A program made the translations under genes and the position numbers. A DNA stretch of 64,000 bases from Antedon mediterranea (Eukaryota > Echinodermata > Crinoidea > Comatulida > Antedonidae). Positions 24,401 through 36,700 of this stretch are shown here, piece after piece (the first letter of the stretch is position 1; each line of letters opens with the position of its first letter). The notes beneath the pieces were generated by a model, which was given only the letters and a program-made list of their open reading frames with translations, was not told the origin of the DNA and made no database searches. The stretch spans positions 28,013,795 to 28,077,794 of the forward strand of contig NC_092670.1 in the NCBI RefSeq assembly GCF_964355755.1, written 5' to 3'.

Positions 24401-27400
24401 GAAATGCTCAAAATGGTCTAAAACGGTTTCTAATGTGATTTTAAGAACTTTGATGTTTTTATGTTAAAAACTTTTTTAGAAAATCACAAAATGGTCTAAA
24501 ACGTCTCCAAATGCGATTTGAAGCAATTCTAAGCACTTTGGTGTTTTTATGTTAACACGTTTTTTCGAAAATCACAAAATGGTCTACAACGTCTCCAAAT
24601 GCGATTTGAAGCTATTCTAAGCACTTTGGTGTTTTTATGTTAACAAGTTTTTTCGAAAATCACAAAGTGGTATAAAACGTCTCCAAATGCGATTTTAATG
24701 TATTCTAAGCACTTTGGTGTTTTTATGTTAACAAGTTTTTTCGAAAATCACAAAATGGTCTAAAACGTCTCCAAATGTGATTTGAAGCTATTCTAAACAC
24801 TTTGGTGTTTTTATGTTAACAAGTTTTTTCGAAAATCACAAATTGGTCTAAAACGTCTCCAAATGCGATTTGAAGCTATTTTAAGCACTTTGGTGTTTTT
24901 GTGTAACCAAGTTTTTTCGAAAATCACAAAAGGGTCTAAAATGTCTCAAAATGCGATTTGAAGCTATTCTGTACACTTTGATGTTTTTATGTTAACAACT
25001 TTTTTAGAAAATCACAAAATGGTCTAAAACGTCTCCAAATGCGATTTGAAGCAATTCTAAGCACTTTGGTGTTTTTATGGTAACGAGTTTTTTTGAATAT
25101 CACAAAATGGTCTAAAATGTCTCCAAATGCGATTTGAAGCTTTTCTAAGCACGTTGGTGTTTTTATGTTTACAAGTTTTTTCGAAAATCACAAAATGGTC
25201 TAAAACGGCTCCAAATACGATTTGAAGCTATTCTAAGCACTTTGGTGTTTTTATGTTAACAAGTTTTTTCGAAAATCACAAAATGGTCTAAAACGTCTCC
25301 AAATGCGATTTGAAGCTATTCTAAGCACTTTGGTGTTTTTATGTTAACAAGTTTTTTCGAAAATCACAAAATGGTGTAAAACGTCTCCAAATGCGATTTG
25401 AAGCTATTCTAAGCAATTTTGTGTTTTTATGTTAACAAGTTTTTTCGAAAATCACAAAATGGTCTAAAACGTCTCCAAATGCGATTTGAAGCTATTCTAA
25501 GCACTTTTGTGTTTTTATGTTAACAAGTTTTTTCGAAAATCACAAAATGGTCTAAAATGTCTCAAAATGCGATTTGAAGCTATTCTGTACACTTTGCTGT
25601 TTTGTGTGAATAATTTTTGTCAAAATGCTCAAAATGGTCAAAAACGTTTTTAAATACTATATTAAGCTATTTTGTGTTCTTTGATGTTTTTGTGTGAAAA
25701 GTTTTTTCGAAATGCTCAAAATGGTCTAAAACGGTTTCTAATGTGATTTTAAGCACTTTGATGTTTTTATGTTAACAACTTTTTTAGAAAATTACAAAAT
25801 GGTCTAAAACGTCTCCAAATGCAATTTGAAGCAATTCTAAGCACTTTGGTGTTTTTATGTTAACAAGTTTTTTCGAAAATCACAAAATGGTCTAAAACGT
25901 CTCCAAATGCTATTTGAAGCTATTCTGTACACTTTGCTGTTTTGTGTGAATAATTTTTGTTGAAATGCTCAAAATGGTCAAAAACGTTTTTAAATACGAT
26001 ATTAAGCTATTTTGTGCTCTTTGATGTTTTTGTGTGAAAAGTTTTATCGAAATGCTCAAAATGGTCTAAAACGGTTTCTAATGTGATTTTAAGCACTTTG
26101 GTGTTTTTATGTTAACAAGTTTTTTCGAAAATCACAAAATGGTCTAAAATATCTCCAAATGCGATTTGAAGCTTTTCTAAGCACTTTGGTGTTTTTATGT
26201 TAACAAGTTTTTTCGAAAATCACAAAATGGTCTAAAACGTCTCCAAATGTGATTTGAAGCTATTCTAAACACTTTGGTGTTTTTATGTTAACAAGTTTTT
26301 TCGAAAATCACAAATTGGTCTAAAACGTCTCCAAATGCGATTTTAAGCAATTCTAAGCACTTTGGTGTTTTTATGTTAAAAAGTTTTTTTCGAAAATCAC
26401 AAAATGGTCTAAAACCTCTCCAAATGCGATTTGAAGCTATTCTGTACACTTTGCTGTTTTGTGTGAATAATTTTTGTCGAAATGCTCAAAATGGTCAAAA
26501 ACGTTTTTAAATACGATATTAAGCTATTTTGTGCTCTTTGATGTTTTTGTGTGAAAAGTTTTATCGAAATGCTCAAAATGGTCTAAAACGGTTTCTAATG
26601 TGATTTTAAGCACTTTGGTGTTTTTATGTTAACAAGTTTTTTCGAAAATCACAAAATGGTCTAAAACGTCTCCAAATGTGATTTGAAGCTATTTTAAACA
26701 CTTTGGTGTTTTTATGTTAATAAGTTTTTTCGAAAATCACAAATTGGTCTAAAACGTCTCCAAATGCGATTTGAAGCTTTTCTAAGCACTTTGGTGTTTT
26801 TATGGTAACGAGTTATTTCGAAAATCACAAAATGGTCTAAAACGTCTCCAAATGCGATTTGAAGCTATTCTGTACACTTTGCTGTTTTGTGTGAATAATT
26901 TTTGTCAAAATGCTCAAAATGGTCAAAAACGTTTTTAAATACTATATTAAGCTATTTTGTGTTCTTTGATGTTTTTATGTGAAAAGTTTTATCGAAATGC
27001 TCAAAATGGTCTAAAACGGTTTCTAATGTGATTTTAAGAACTTTGATGTTTTTATGTTAAAAACTTTTTTAGAAAATCACAAAATGGTCTAAAACGTCTC
27101 CAAATGCGATTTGAAGCAATTCTAAGCACTTTGGTGTTTTTATGTTAACACTTTTTTTCGAAAATCACAAAATGGTCTACAACGTCTCCAAATGCGATTT
27201 GAAGATATTCTAAGCACTTTGGTGTTTTTATGTTAACAAGTTTTTTCGAAAATCACAAAGTGGTATAAAACGTCTCCAAATGCGATTTTAAGGTATTCTA
27301 AGCACTTTGGTGTTTTTATGTTAACAAGTTTTTTAGAAAATCACAAAATGGTCTAAAACGTCTCCAAATGCGATTTGAAGCAATTCTAAGCACTTTGGTG

Positions 27401-30400
27401 TTTTTATGGTAACGAGTTTTTTTGAATATCACAAAATGGTCTAAAATGTCTCCAAATGCGATTTGAAGCTTTTCTAAGCACTTTGGTGTTTTTATGTTAA
27501 CAAGTTTTTTCGAAAATCACAAAATGGTCTAAAACGTCTCCAAATGCGATTTGAAGCTATTCTGTACACTTTGCTGTTTTGTGTGAATAATTTTTGTCGA
27601 AATGCTCAAAATGGTCAAAAACGTTTTTAAATACGATATTAAGCTATTTTGTGCTCTTTGATGTTTTTGTGTGAAAAGTTTTATCGAAATGCTCAAAATG
27701 GTCTAAAACGGTTTCTAATGTGATTTTAAGCACTTTGATGTTTTTATGTTAACAACTTTTTTAGAAAATCACAAAATGGTCTAAAACGTCTCCAAATGCG
27801 ATTTGAAGCTTTTCTAAGCACTTTTGTGTTTTTATGTTTACAAGTTTTTTCGAAAATCACAAAATGGTCTAAAACGGCTCCAAATACGATTTGAAGCTAT
27901 TCTAAGCACTTTGGTGTTTTTATGTTAACAAGTTTTTTCGAAAATCACAAAATGGTCTAAAACGTCTCCAAATGCGATTTGAAGCTATTCTAAGCACTTT
28001 GGTGTTTTTATGTTAACAAGTTTTTTCGAAAATCACAAAATGGTGTAAAACGTCTCCAAATGCGATTTGAAGCTATTCTAAGCAATTTTGTGTTTTTATG
28101 TTAACAAGTTTTTTCGAAAATCACAAAATGGTCTAAAACGTCTCCAAATGCGATTTGAAGCTATTCTAAGCACTTTTGTGTTTTTATGTTAACAAGTTTT
28201 TTCGAAAATCACAAAATTGTCTAAAATGTCTCAAAATGCGATTTGAAGCTATTCTTTACACTTTGCTGTTTTGTGTGAATAATTTTTGTCAAAATGCTCA
28301 AAATGGTCAAAAACGTTTTTAAATACTATATTAAGCTATTTTGTGTTCTTTGATGTTTTTGTGTGAAAAGTTTTTTCGAAATGCTCAAAATGGTCTAAAA
28401 CGGTTTCTAATGTGATTTTAAGCACTTTGATGTTTTTATGTTAACAACTTTTTTAGAAAATTACAAAATGGTCTAAAACGTCTCCAAATGCGATTTGAAG
28501 CAATTCTAAGCACTTTGGTGTTTTTATGTTAACAAGTTTTTTCGAAAATCACAAAATGGTCTAAAACGTCTCCAAATGCGATTTGAAGCTATTCTGTACA
28601 CTTTGCTGTTTTGTGTGAATAATTTTTGTTGAAATGCTCAAAATGGTCAAAAACGTTTTTAAATACGATATTAAGCTATTTTGTGCTCTTTGATGTTTTT
28701 GTGTGAAAAGTTTTATCGAAATGCTCAAAATGGTCTAAAACGGTTTCTAATGTGATTTTAAGCACTTTGGTGTTTTTATGTTAACAAGTTTTTTCGAAAA
28801 TCACAAAATGGTCTAAAATGTCTCCAAATGCGATTTGAAGCTTTTCTAAGCACTTTGGTGTTTTTATGTTAACAAGTTTTTTCGAAAATCACAAAATGGT
28901 CTAAAACGTCTCCAAATGTGATTTGAAGCTATTCTAAACACTTTGGTGTTTTTATGTTAACAAGTTTTTTCGAAAATCACAAATTGGTCTAAAACGTCTC
29001 CAAATGCGATTTGAAGCTATTTTAAGCACTTTGGTGTTTTTGTGTAACCAAGTTTTTTCGAAAATCACAAAAGGGTCTAAAATGTCTCAAAATGCGATTT
29101 GAAGCTATTCTGTACACTTTGATGTTTTTTTGTTAACAAGTTTTTTCGAAAGTCACAAAATGGTCTAAAAAGTCTCCAAATGCGATTTGAAGCTATTCTA
29201 AGCACTTTGGTGTTTTTATGTTAACAAGTTTTATCGAAAATCACAAAATGGTGTAAAACGTCTCCAAATGCGATTTGAAGCTATTCTAAGCACTTTGGTG
29301 TTTTTATGTTAACAAGTTTTTTCGAAAATCACAAAATGGTGTAAAACGTCTCCAAATGCGATTTTAAGCTATTCTAAGCAATTTGGTGTTTTTATGTTAA
29401 CAAGTTTTTTCGAAAATCACAAAATGGTCTAAAACGTCTCCAAATGCGATTTGAAGCTATTCTGTACACTTTGCTGTTTTGTGAGAATAATTTTTGTCGA
29501 AATGCTCAAAATGGTCAAAAACGTTTTTAAATACGATATTAAGCTATTTTGTGCTCTTTGATGTTTTTGTGTGAAAAGTTTTATCGAAATGCTCAAAATG
29601 GTCTAAAACGGTTTCTAATGTGATTTTAAGCACTTTGATGTTTTTATGTTAACAACTTTTTTAGAAAATTACAAAATGGTGTAAAACGTCTCCAAATGCG
29701 ATTTGAAGCTATTCTAAGCAATTTCGTGTTTTTATGTTAACAAGTTTTTTCGAAAATCACAAAATGGTCTAAAACGTCTCCAAATGCGATTTGAAGCTAT
29801 TCTAAGCACTTTTGTGTTTTTATGTTAACAAGTTTTTTCGAAAATCACAAAATGGTCTAAAATGTCTCCAAATGCGATTTTAAGGTATTCTAAGCACTTT
29901 GGTGTTTTTATGTTAACAAGTTTTTTCGAAAATCACAAAATGGTCTAAAACGTCTACAAATGCGATTTGAAGCTCTTCTAAGCACTTTGGTGTTTTTATG
30001 TTAACAAGTTTTTTCGAAAATCACAAAATGGTATAAAACGTCTCCAAATGCGATTTGAAGATTTTCTAAGCACTTTGGTGTTTTTATGTTTACAAGTTTT
30101 TTCGAAAATCACAAAATGGTCTAAAACGTCTCCAAATGCGATTTGAAGCTATTCTGTACACTTTGCTGTTTTGTGTGAATAATTTTGTCAAAATGCTCAA
30201 AATGGTCAAAAACGTTTTTAAAAACTATATTAAGCTATTTTGTGTTCTTTGATGTTTTTGTGTGAAAAGTTTTATCGAAATGCTCAAAATGGTCTAAAAC
30301 GGTTTCTAATGAAATGATTTTAAGAACTTTGATGTTTTTATGTTAACAACTTTTTTAGAAAATCACAAAATGGTCTAAAACGTCTCCAAATGCGATTTGA

Positions 30401-33400
30401 AGCAATTCTAAGCACTTTGGTGTTTTTATGTTAACAAGTTTTTTCGAAAATCACAAAATGGTATAAAACGTCTCCAAATGCGATTTTAAGGTATTCTAAG
30501 CACTTTGGTGATTTTATGTTAACAAGTTTTTTCGAAAATCACAAAATGGTCTAAAACGTCTACAAATGCGATTTGAAGCTATTCTAAGCACTTTGGTGTT
30601 TTTATGTTAACAAGTTTTTTCGAAAATCACAAAATGGTTTAAAACGTCTCCAAATGCGATTTTAAGCTATTCTAAGCAATTTGGTGTTTTTATGTTAACA
30701 AGTTTTTTCGAAAATCACAAAATGGTCGAAAATGTCACAAAATGCGATTTGAAGCTATTCTAAGCACTTTGGTGTTATTATGTTAACAAGTTTTTTCGAA
30801 AATCACAAATTGGTCTAAAACGTCTCCAAATGCGATTTGAAGCTATTTTAAGCACTTTGGTGTTTTTGTGTAACCAAGTTTTTTCGAAAATCACAAAAGG
30901 GTCTAAAATGTCTCAAAATGCGATTTGAAGCTATTCTGTACACTTTGATGTTTTTTTGTTAACAAGTTTTTTCGAAAGTCACAAAATGGTCTAAAACGTC
31001 TCCAAATGCGATTTGAAGCTATTCTAAGCACTTTGGTGTTTTTATGTTAACAAGTTTTTTCGAAAATCACAAAATGGTGTAAAACGTCTCCAAATGCGAT
31101 TTGAAGCTATTCTAAGCACTTTGGTGTTTTTATGTTAACAAGTTTTTTCGAAAATCACAAAATGGTGTAAAACTTCTCCAAATACGATTTTAAGCTATTC
31201 TAAGCAATTTGGTGTTTTTATGTTAACAAGTTTTTTCGAAAATCACAAAATGGTCTAAAACGTCTCCAAATGCGATTTGAAGCTATTCTGTACACTTTGC
31301 TGTTTTGTGTGAATAATTTTTGTTGAAATGCTCAAAATGGTCAAAAACGTTTTTAAATACTATATTAAGCTATTTTGTGTTCTTTGATGTTTTTGTGTGA
31401 AAAGTTTTATCGAAATGCTCAAAATGGTCTAAAACAGTTTCTAATGTGATTTTAAGCACTTTGATGTTTTTATGTTAACAACTTTTTTAGAAAATCACAA
31501 AATGGTCTAAAACGTCTCCAAATGCGATTTGAAGCAATTCTAAGCACTTTGGTGCTTTTATGTTAACAAGTTTTTTCGAAAATCACAAAATGGTATAAAA
31601 CGTCTCCAAATGCGATTTGAAGCAATTCTAAGCACTTTGGTGTTTTTATGTTAACAAGTTTTTTCGAAAATCACAAAATGGTATAAAACGTCTCCAAATG
31701 CGATTTTAAGGTATTCTAAGCACTTTGGTGTTTTTATGTTAACAAGTTTTTTCGAAAATCACAAAATGGTCTAAAACGTCTCCAAATGCGATTTGAAGCT
31801 ATTCTGTACACTTTGCTGTTTTGTGTGAATAATTTTTGTCGAAATGCTCAAAATGGTCAAAAACGTTTTTAAATACGATATTAAGCTATTTTGTGCTCTT
31901 TGATGTTTTTGTGTGAAAAGTTTTATCGAAATGCTCAAAATGGTCTAAAACGGTTTCTAATGTGATTTTAAGCACTTTGATGTTTTTATGTTAACAACTT
32001 TTTTAGAAAATCACAAAATGGTCTAAAACGTCTCCAAATGCGATTTGAAGCAATTCTAAGCACTTTGGTGTTTTTATGGTAACGAGTTTTTTTGAATATC
32101 ACAAAATGGTCTAAAACGTCTCCAAATGCGATTTGAAGCTATTCTAAGCACTTTGGTGTTTTTATGTTAACAAGTTTTTTCGAAAATCACAAAATGGTGT
32201 AAAACGTCTCCAAATGCGATTTGAAGCTATTCTAAGCACTTTGGTGTTATTATGTTAACAAGTTTTTTCGAAAATCACAAATTGGTCTAAAACGTCTCCA
32301 AATGCGATTTGAAGCTATTTTAAGCACTTTGGTGTTTTTGTGTAACCAAGTTTTTTCGAAAATCACAAAAGGGTCTAAAATGTCTCAAAATGCGATTTGA
32401 AGCTTTTCTGTACACTTTGATGTTTTTTTGTTAACATGTCTCAAAATGCGATTTGAAGCTATTCTGTACACTTTGATGTTTTTTTGTTAACAAGTTTTTT
32501 CGAAAGTCACAAAATGGTCTAAAACGTCTCCAAATGCGATTTGAAGCTATTCTAAGCACTTTGGTGTTTTTATGTTAACAAGTTTTTTCGAAAATCACAA
32601 AATGGTGTAAAACGTCTCCAAATGCGATTTGAAGCTATTCTAAGCACTTTGGTGTTTTTATGTTAACAAGTTTTTTCGAAAATCACAAAATGGTGTAAAA
32701 CTTCTCCAAATACGATTTTAAGCTATTCTAAGCAATTTGGTGTTTTTATGTTAACAAGTTTTTTCGAAAATCACAAAATGGTCTAAAACGTCTCCAAATG
32801 CGATTTGAAGCTATTCTGTACACTTTGCTGTTTTGTGTGAATAATTTTTGTCAAAATGCTCAAAATGGTCAAAAACGTTTTTAAATACTATATTAAGCTA
32901 TTTTGTGTTCTTTGATGTTTTTGTGTGAAAAGTTTTATCGAAATGCTCAAAATGGTCTAAAACGGTTTCTAATGAAATGATTTTAAGAACTTTGATGTTT
33001 TTATGTTAACAACTTTTTTAGAAAATCACAAAATGGTCTAAAACGTCTCCAAATGCGATTTGAAGCAATTCTAAGCACTTTGGTGTTTTTATGTTAACAA
33101 GTTTTTTCGAAAATCACAAAATGGTATAAAACGTCTCCAAATGCGATTTTAAGGTATTCTAAGCACTTTGGTGTTTTTATGTTAACAAGTTTTTTCGAAA
33201 ATCACAAAATGGTCTAAAACGTCTACAAATGCGATTTGAAGCTATTGTAAGCACTTTGGTGTTTTTATGTTAACAAGTTTTTTCGAAAATCACAAAATGG
33301 TCTAAAACGTCTCCAAATGCGATTTGAAGCTATTCTGTACACTTTGCTGTTTTGTGTGAATAATTTTTGTCGAAATGCTCAAAGTGGTCAAAAACGTTTT

Positions 33401-33767
33401 TAAATACGATATTAAGCTATTTTGTGCTCTTTGATGTTTTTGTGTGAAAAGTTTTATCGAAATGCTCAAAATGGTCTAAAACGGTTTCTAATGTGATTTT
33501 AAGCACTTTGATGTTTTTATGTTAACAACTTTTTTAGAAAATCACAAAATGGTCTAAAACGTCTCCAAATGCGATTTGAAGTAATTCTAAGCACTTTGGT
33601 GTTTTTATGGTAACGAGTTTTTTTGAATATCACAAAATGGTCTAAAATTTCTCCAAATGCGATTTGAAGCTTTTCTAAGCACTTTAGTGTTTTTATGGTA
33701 ACGAGTTATTTCGAAAATCACAAAATGGTCTAAAACGTCTCCAAATGCGATTTGAAGCTATTCTGTA
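21435..33767 (+). repeat. Beta-1 unit (12,333 bp, 19 HORs)
   Basis: B starts: 21435, 22394, 22910, 23338, 23766, 24282, 25590, 25930, 26447, 26875, 27567, 28259, 28599, 29467, 30159, 31293, 31809, 32821, 33340. Spacings: 959, 516, 428, 428, 516, 1308, 340, 517, 428, 692, 692, 340, 868, 692, 1134, 516, 1012, 519, 428. The first 13 match the alpha core; the last six (4,301 bp) are the beta tail. The tail holds the CACTTTAGTG monomer (33680), AATGAAATG at 30308 and 32971, and the 56-bp partial monomer. Copy-private changes include TTAACACTTTTTTTCG near 27150, TTAAAAACTATATT near 30211, GGTTTAAAACG near 30640 and CTTTTCTGTAC near 32404. Confidence 0.95.
32380..32491 (+). repeat. 56-bp partial-monomer tandem duplication, beta-1
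   Basis: Same structure as the beta-0 copy, 23,485 bp downstream: the two 56-bp halves are 32380-32435 and 32436-32491. The first half carries a private change (CTTTTCTGTAC for CTATTCTGTAC, near 32404), so the halves are no longer identical. Confidence 0.93.
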
Positions 33768-36700
33768 CACTTTGCTGTTTTGTGTGAATATTTTTTGTCA
33801 AAATGCTCAAAATGGTCAAAAACGTTTTTTAATACTATATTAAGCTATTTTGTGCTCTTTGATGTTTTTGTGTGAAAAGTTTTATCGAAATGCTCAAAAT
33901 GGTCTAAAACGGTTTCTAATGTGATTTTAAGCACTTTGATGTTTTTATGTTAACAACTTTTTTAGAAAATTACAAAATGGTGTAAAACGTCTCCAAATGC
34001 GATTTGAAGCTATTCTAAGCACTTTGGTGTTTTTATGGTAACGAGTTTTTTTGAATATCACAAAATGGTCTAAAATGTCTCCAAATGCGATTTGAAGCTT
34101 TTCTAAGCACTTTGGTGTTTTTATGTTAACAAGTTTTTTCGAAAATCACAAAATGGTCTAAAACGTCTCCAAATGTGATTTGAAGCTATTCTAAACACTT
34201 TGGTGTTTTTATGTTAACAAGTTTTTTCGAAAATCACAAATTGGTCTAAAACGTCTCCAAATGCGATTTGAAGCTAGTTTAAGCACTTTGGTGTTTTTGT
34301 GTAACCAAGTTTTTTCGAAAATCACAAAAGGGTCTAAAATGTCTCAAAATGCGATTTGAAGCTATTCTGTACACTTTGATGTTTTTTTTGTTAACAAGTT
34401 TTTTCGAAAGTCACAAAATGGTCTAAAACGTCTCCAAATGCGATTTGAAGCTATTCTAAGCACTTTGGTGTTTTTATGTTAACAAGTTTTTTCGAAAATC
34501 ACAAAATGGTGTAAAACGTCTCCAAATGCGATTTGAAGCTATTCTAAGCAATTTGGTGTTTTTATGTTAACAAGTTTTTTCGAAAATCACAAAATGGTGT
34601 AAAACGTCTCCAAATGCGATTTTAAGCTATTCTAAGCAATTTGGTGTTCTTTTATGTTAACAAGTTTTTTCGAAAATCACAAAATGGTCTAAAACGTCTC
34701 CAAATGCGATTTGAAGCTATTCTGTACACTTTGCTGTTTTGTGAGAATAATTTTTGTCGAAATGCTCAAAATGGTCAAAAACGTTTTTAAATACGATATT
34801 AAGCTATTTTGTGCTCTTTGATGTTTTTGTGTGAAAAGTTTTATCGAAATGCTCAAAATGGTCTAAAACGGTTTCTAATGTGATTTTAAGCACTTTGGTG
34901 TTTTTATGTTAACAAGTTTTTTCGAAAATCACAAAATGGTCTAAAACGTCTCCAAATGTGATTTGAAGCTATTCTAAACACTTTGGTGTTTTTATGTTAA
35001 CAAGTTTTTTCGAAAATCACAAATTGGTCTAAAACGTCTCCAAATGCGATTTGAAGCTATTTTAAGCACTTTGGTGTTTTTGTGTAACCAAGTTTTTTCG
35101 AAAATCACAAAAGGGTCTAAAATGTCTCAAAATGCGATTTGAAGCTATTCTGTACACTTTGATGTTTTTTTGTTAACAAGTTTTTTCGAAAGTCACAAAA
35201 TGGTCTAAAACGTCTCCAAATGCGATTTGAAGCTATTCTAAGCACTTTGCTGTTTTGTGTGAATAATTTTTGTCGAAATGCTCAAAATGGTCAAAAACGT
35301 TTTTAAATACGATATTAAGCTATTTTGTGCTCTTTGAAGTTTTTGTGTGAAAAGTTTTATCGAAATGCTAAAAATGGTCTAAAACGGTTTCTAATGTGAT
35401 TTTAAGCACTTTGATGTTTTTATGTTAACAACTTTTTTAGAAAATCACAAAATGGTCTAAAACGTCTCCAAATGCGATTTGAAGCAATTCTAAGCACTTT
35501 GGTGTTTTTATGGTAACGAGTTTTTTTGAATATCACAAAATGGTCTAAAATGTCTCCAAATGCGATTTGAAGCTTTTCTAAGCACATTGGTGTTTTTATG
35601 TTAACAAGTTTTTTCGAAAATCACAAAATGGTCTAAAACGTCTCCAAATGCGATTTGAAGCTATTCTGTACACTTTGCTGTTTTGTGTGAATAATTTTTG
35701 TCGAAATGCTCAAAATGGTCAAAAACGTTTTTAAATACGATATTAAGCTATTTTGTGCTCTTTTATGTTTTTGTGTGAAAAGTTTTATCGAAATGCTCAA
35801 AATGGTCTAAAACGGTTTCTAATGTGATTTTAAGCACTTTGATGTTTTTATGTTAACAACTTTTTTAGAAAATCACAAAATGGTCTAAAACGTCTCCAAA
35901 TGCGATTTGAAGCAATTCTAAGCACTTTGGTGTTTTTATGGTAACGAGTTTTTTTGAATATCACAAAATGGTCTAAAATGTCTCCAAATGCGATTTGAAG
36001 CTTTTCTAAGCACTTTGGTGTTTTTATGGTAACGAGTTATTTCGAAAATCACAAAATGGTCTAAAACGTCTCCAAATGCGATTTGAAGCTATTCTGTACA
36101 CTTTGCTGTTTTGTGTGAATAATTTTTGTCAAAATGCTCAAAATGGTCAAAAACGTTTTTAAATACTATATTAAGCTATTTTGTGCTCTTTGATGTTTTT
36201 GTGTGAAAAGTTTTATCGAAATGCTCAAAATGGTCTAAAACGGTTTCTAATGTGATTTTAAGCACTTTGATGTTTTTATGTTAACAACTTTTTTAGAAAA
36301 TTACAAATTGGTGTAAAACGTCTCCAAATGCGATTTGAAGCTATTCTAAGCAATTTGGTGTTTTTATGTTAACAAGTTTTTTCGAAAATCACAAAATGGT
36401 CTAAAACGTCTCCAAATGCGATTTGAAGCTATTCTAAGCACTTTTGTGTTTTTATGTTAACAAGTTTTTTCGAAAATCACAAAATGGTCTAAAATGTCTC
36501 CAAATGCGATTTGAAGCTTTTCTAAGCACTTTTGTGTTTTTATGTTTACAAGTTTTTTCGAAAATCACAAAATGGTCTAAAACGTCTCCAAATGCGATTT
36601 GAAGCTATTCTGTACACTTTGCTGTTTTGTGTGAATAATTTTTGTCAAAATGCTCAAAATGGTCAAAAACGTTTTTAAATACTATATTAAGCTATTTTGT

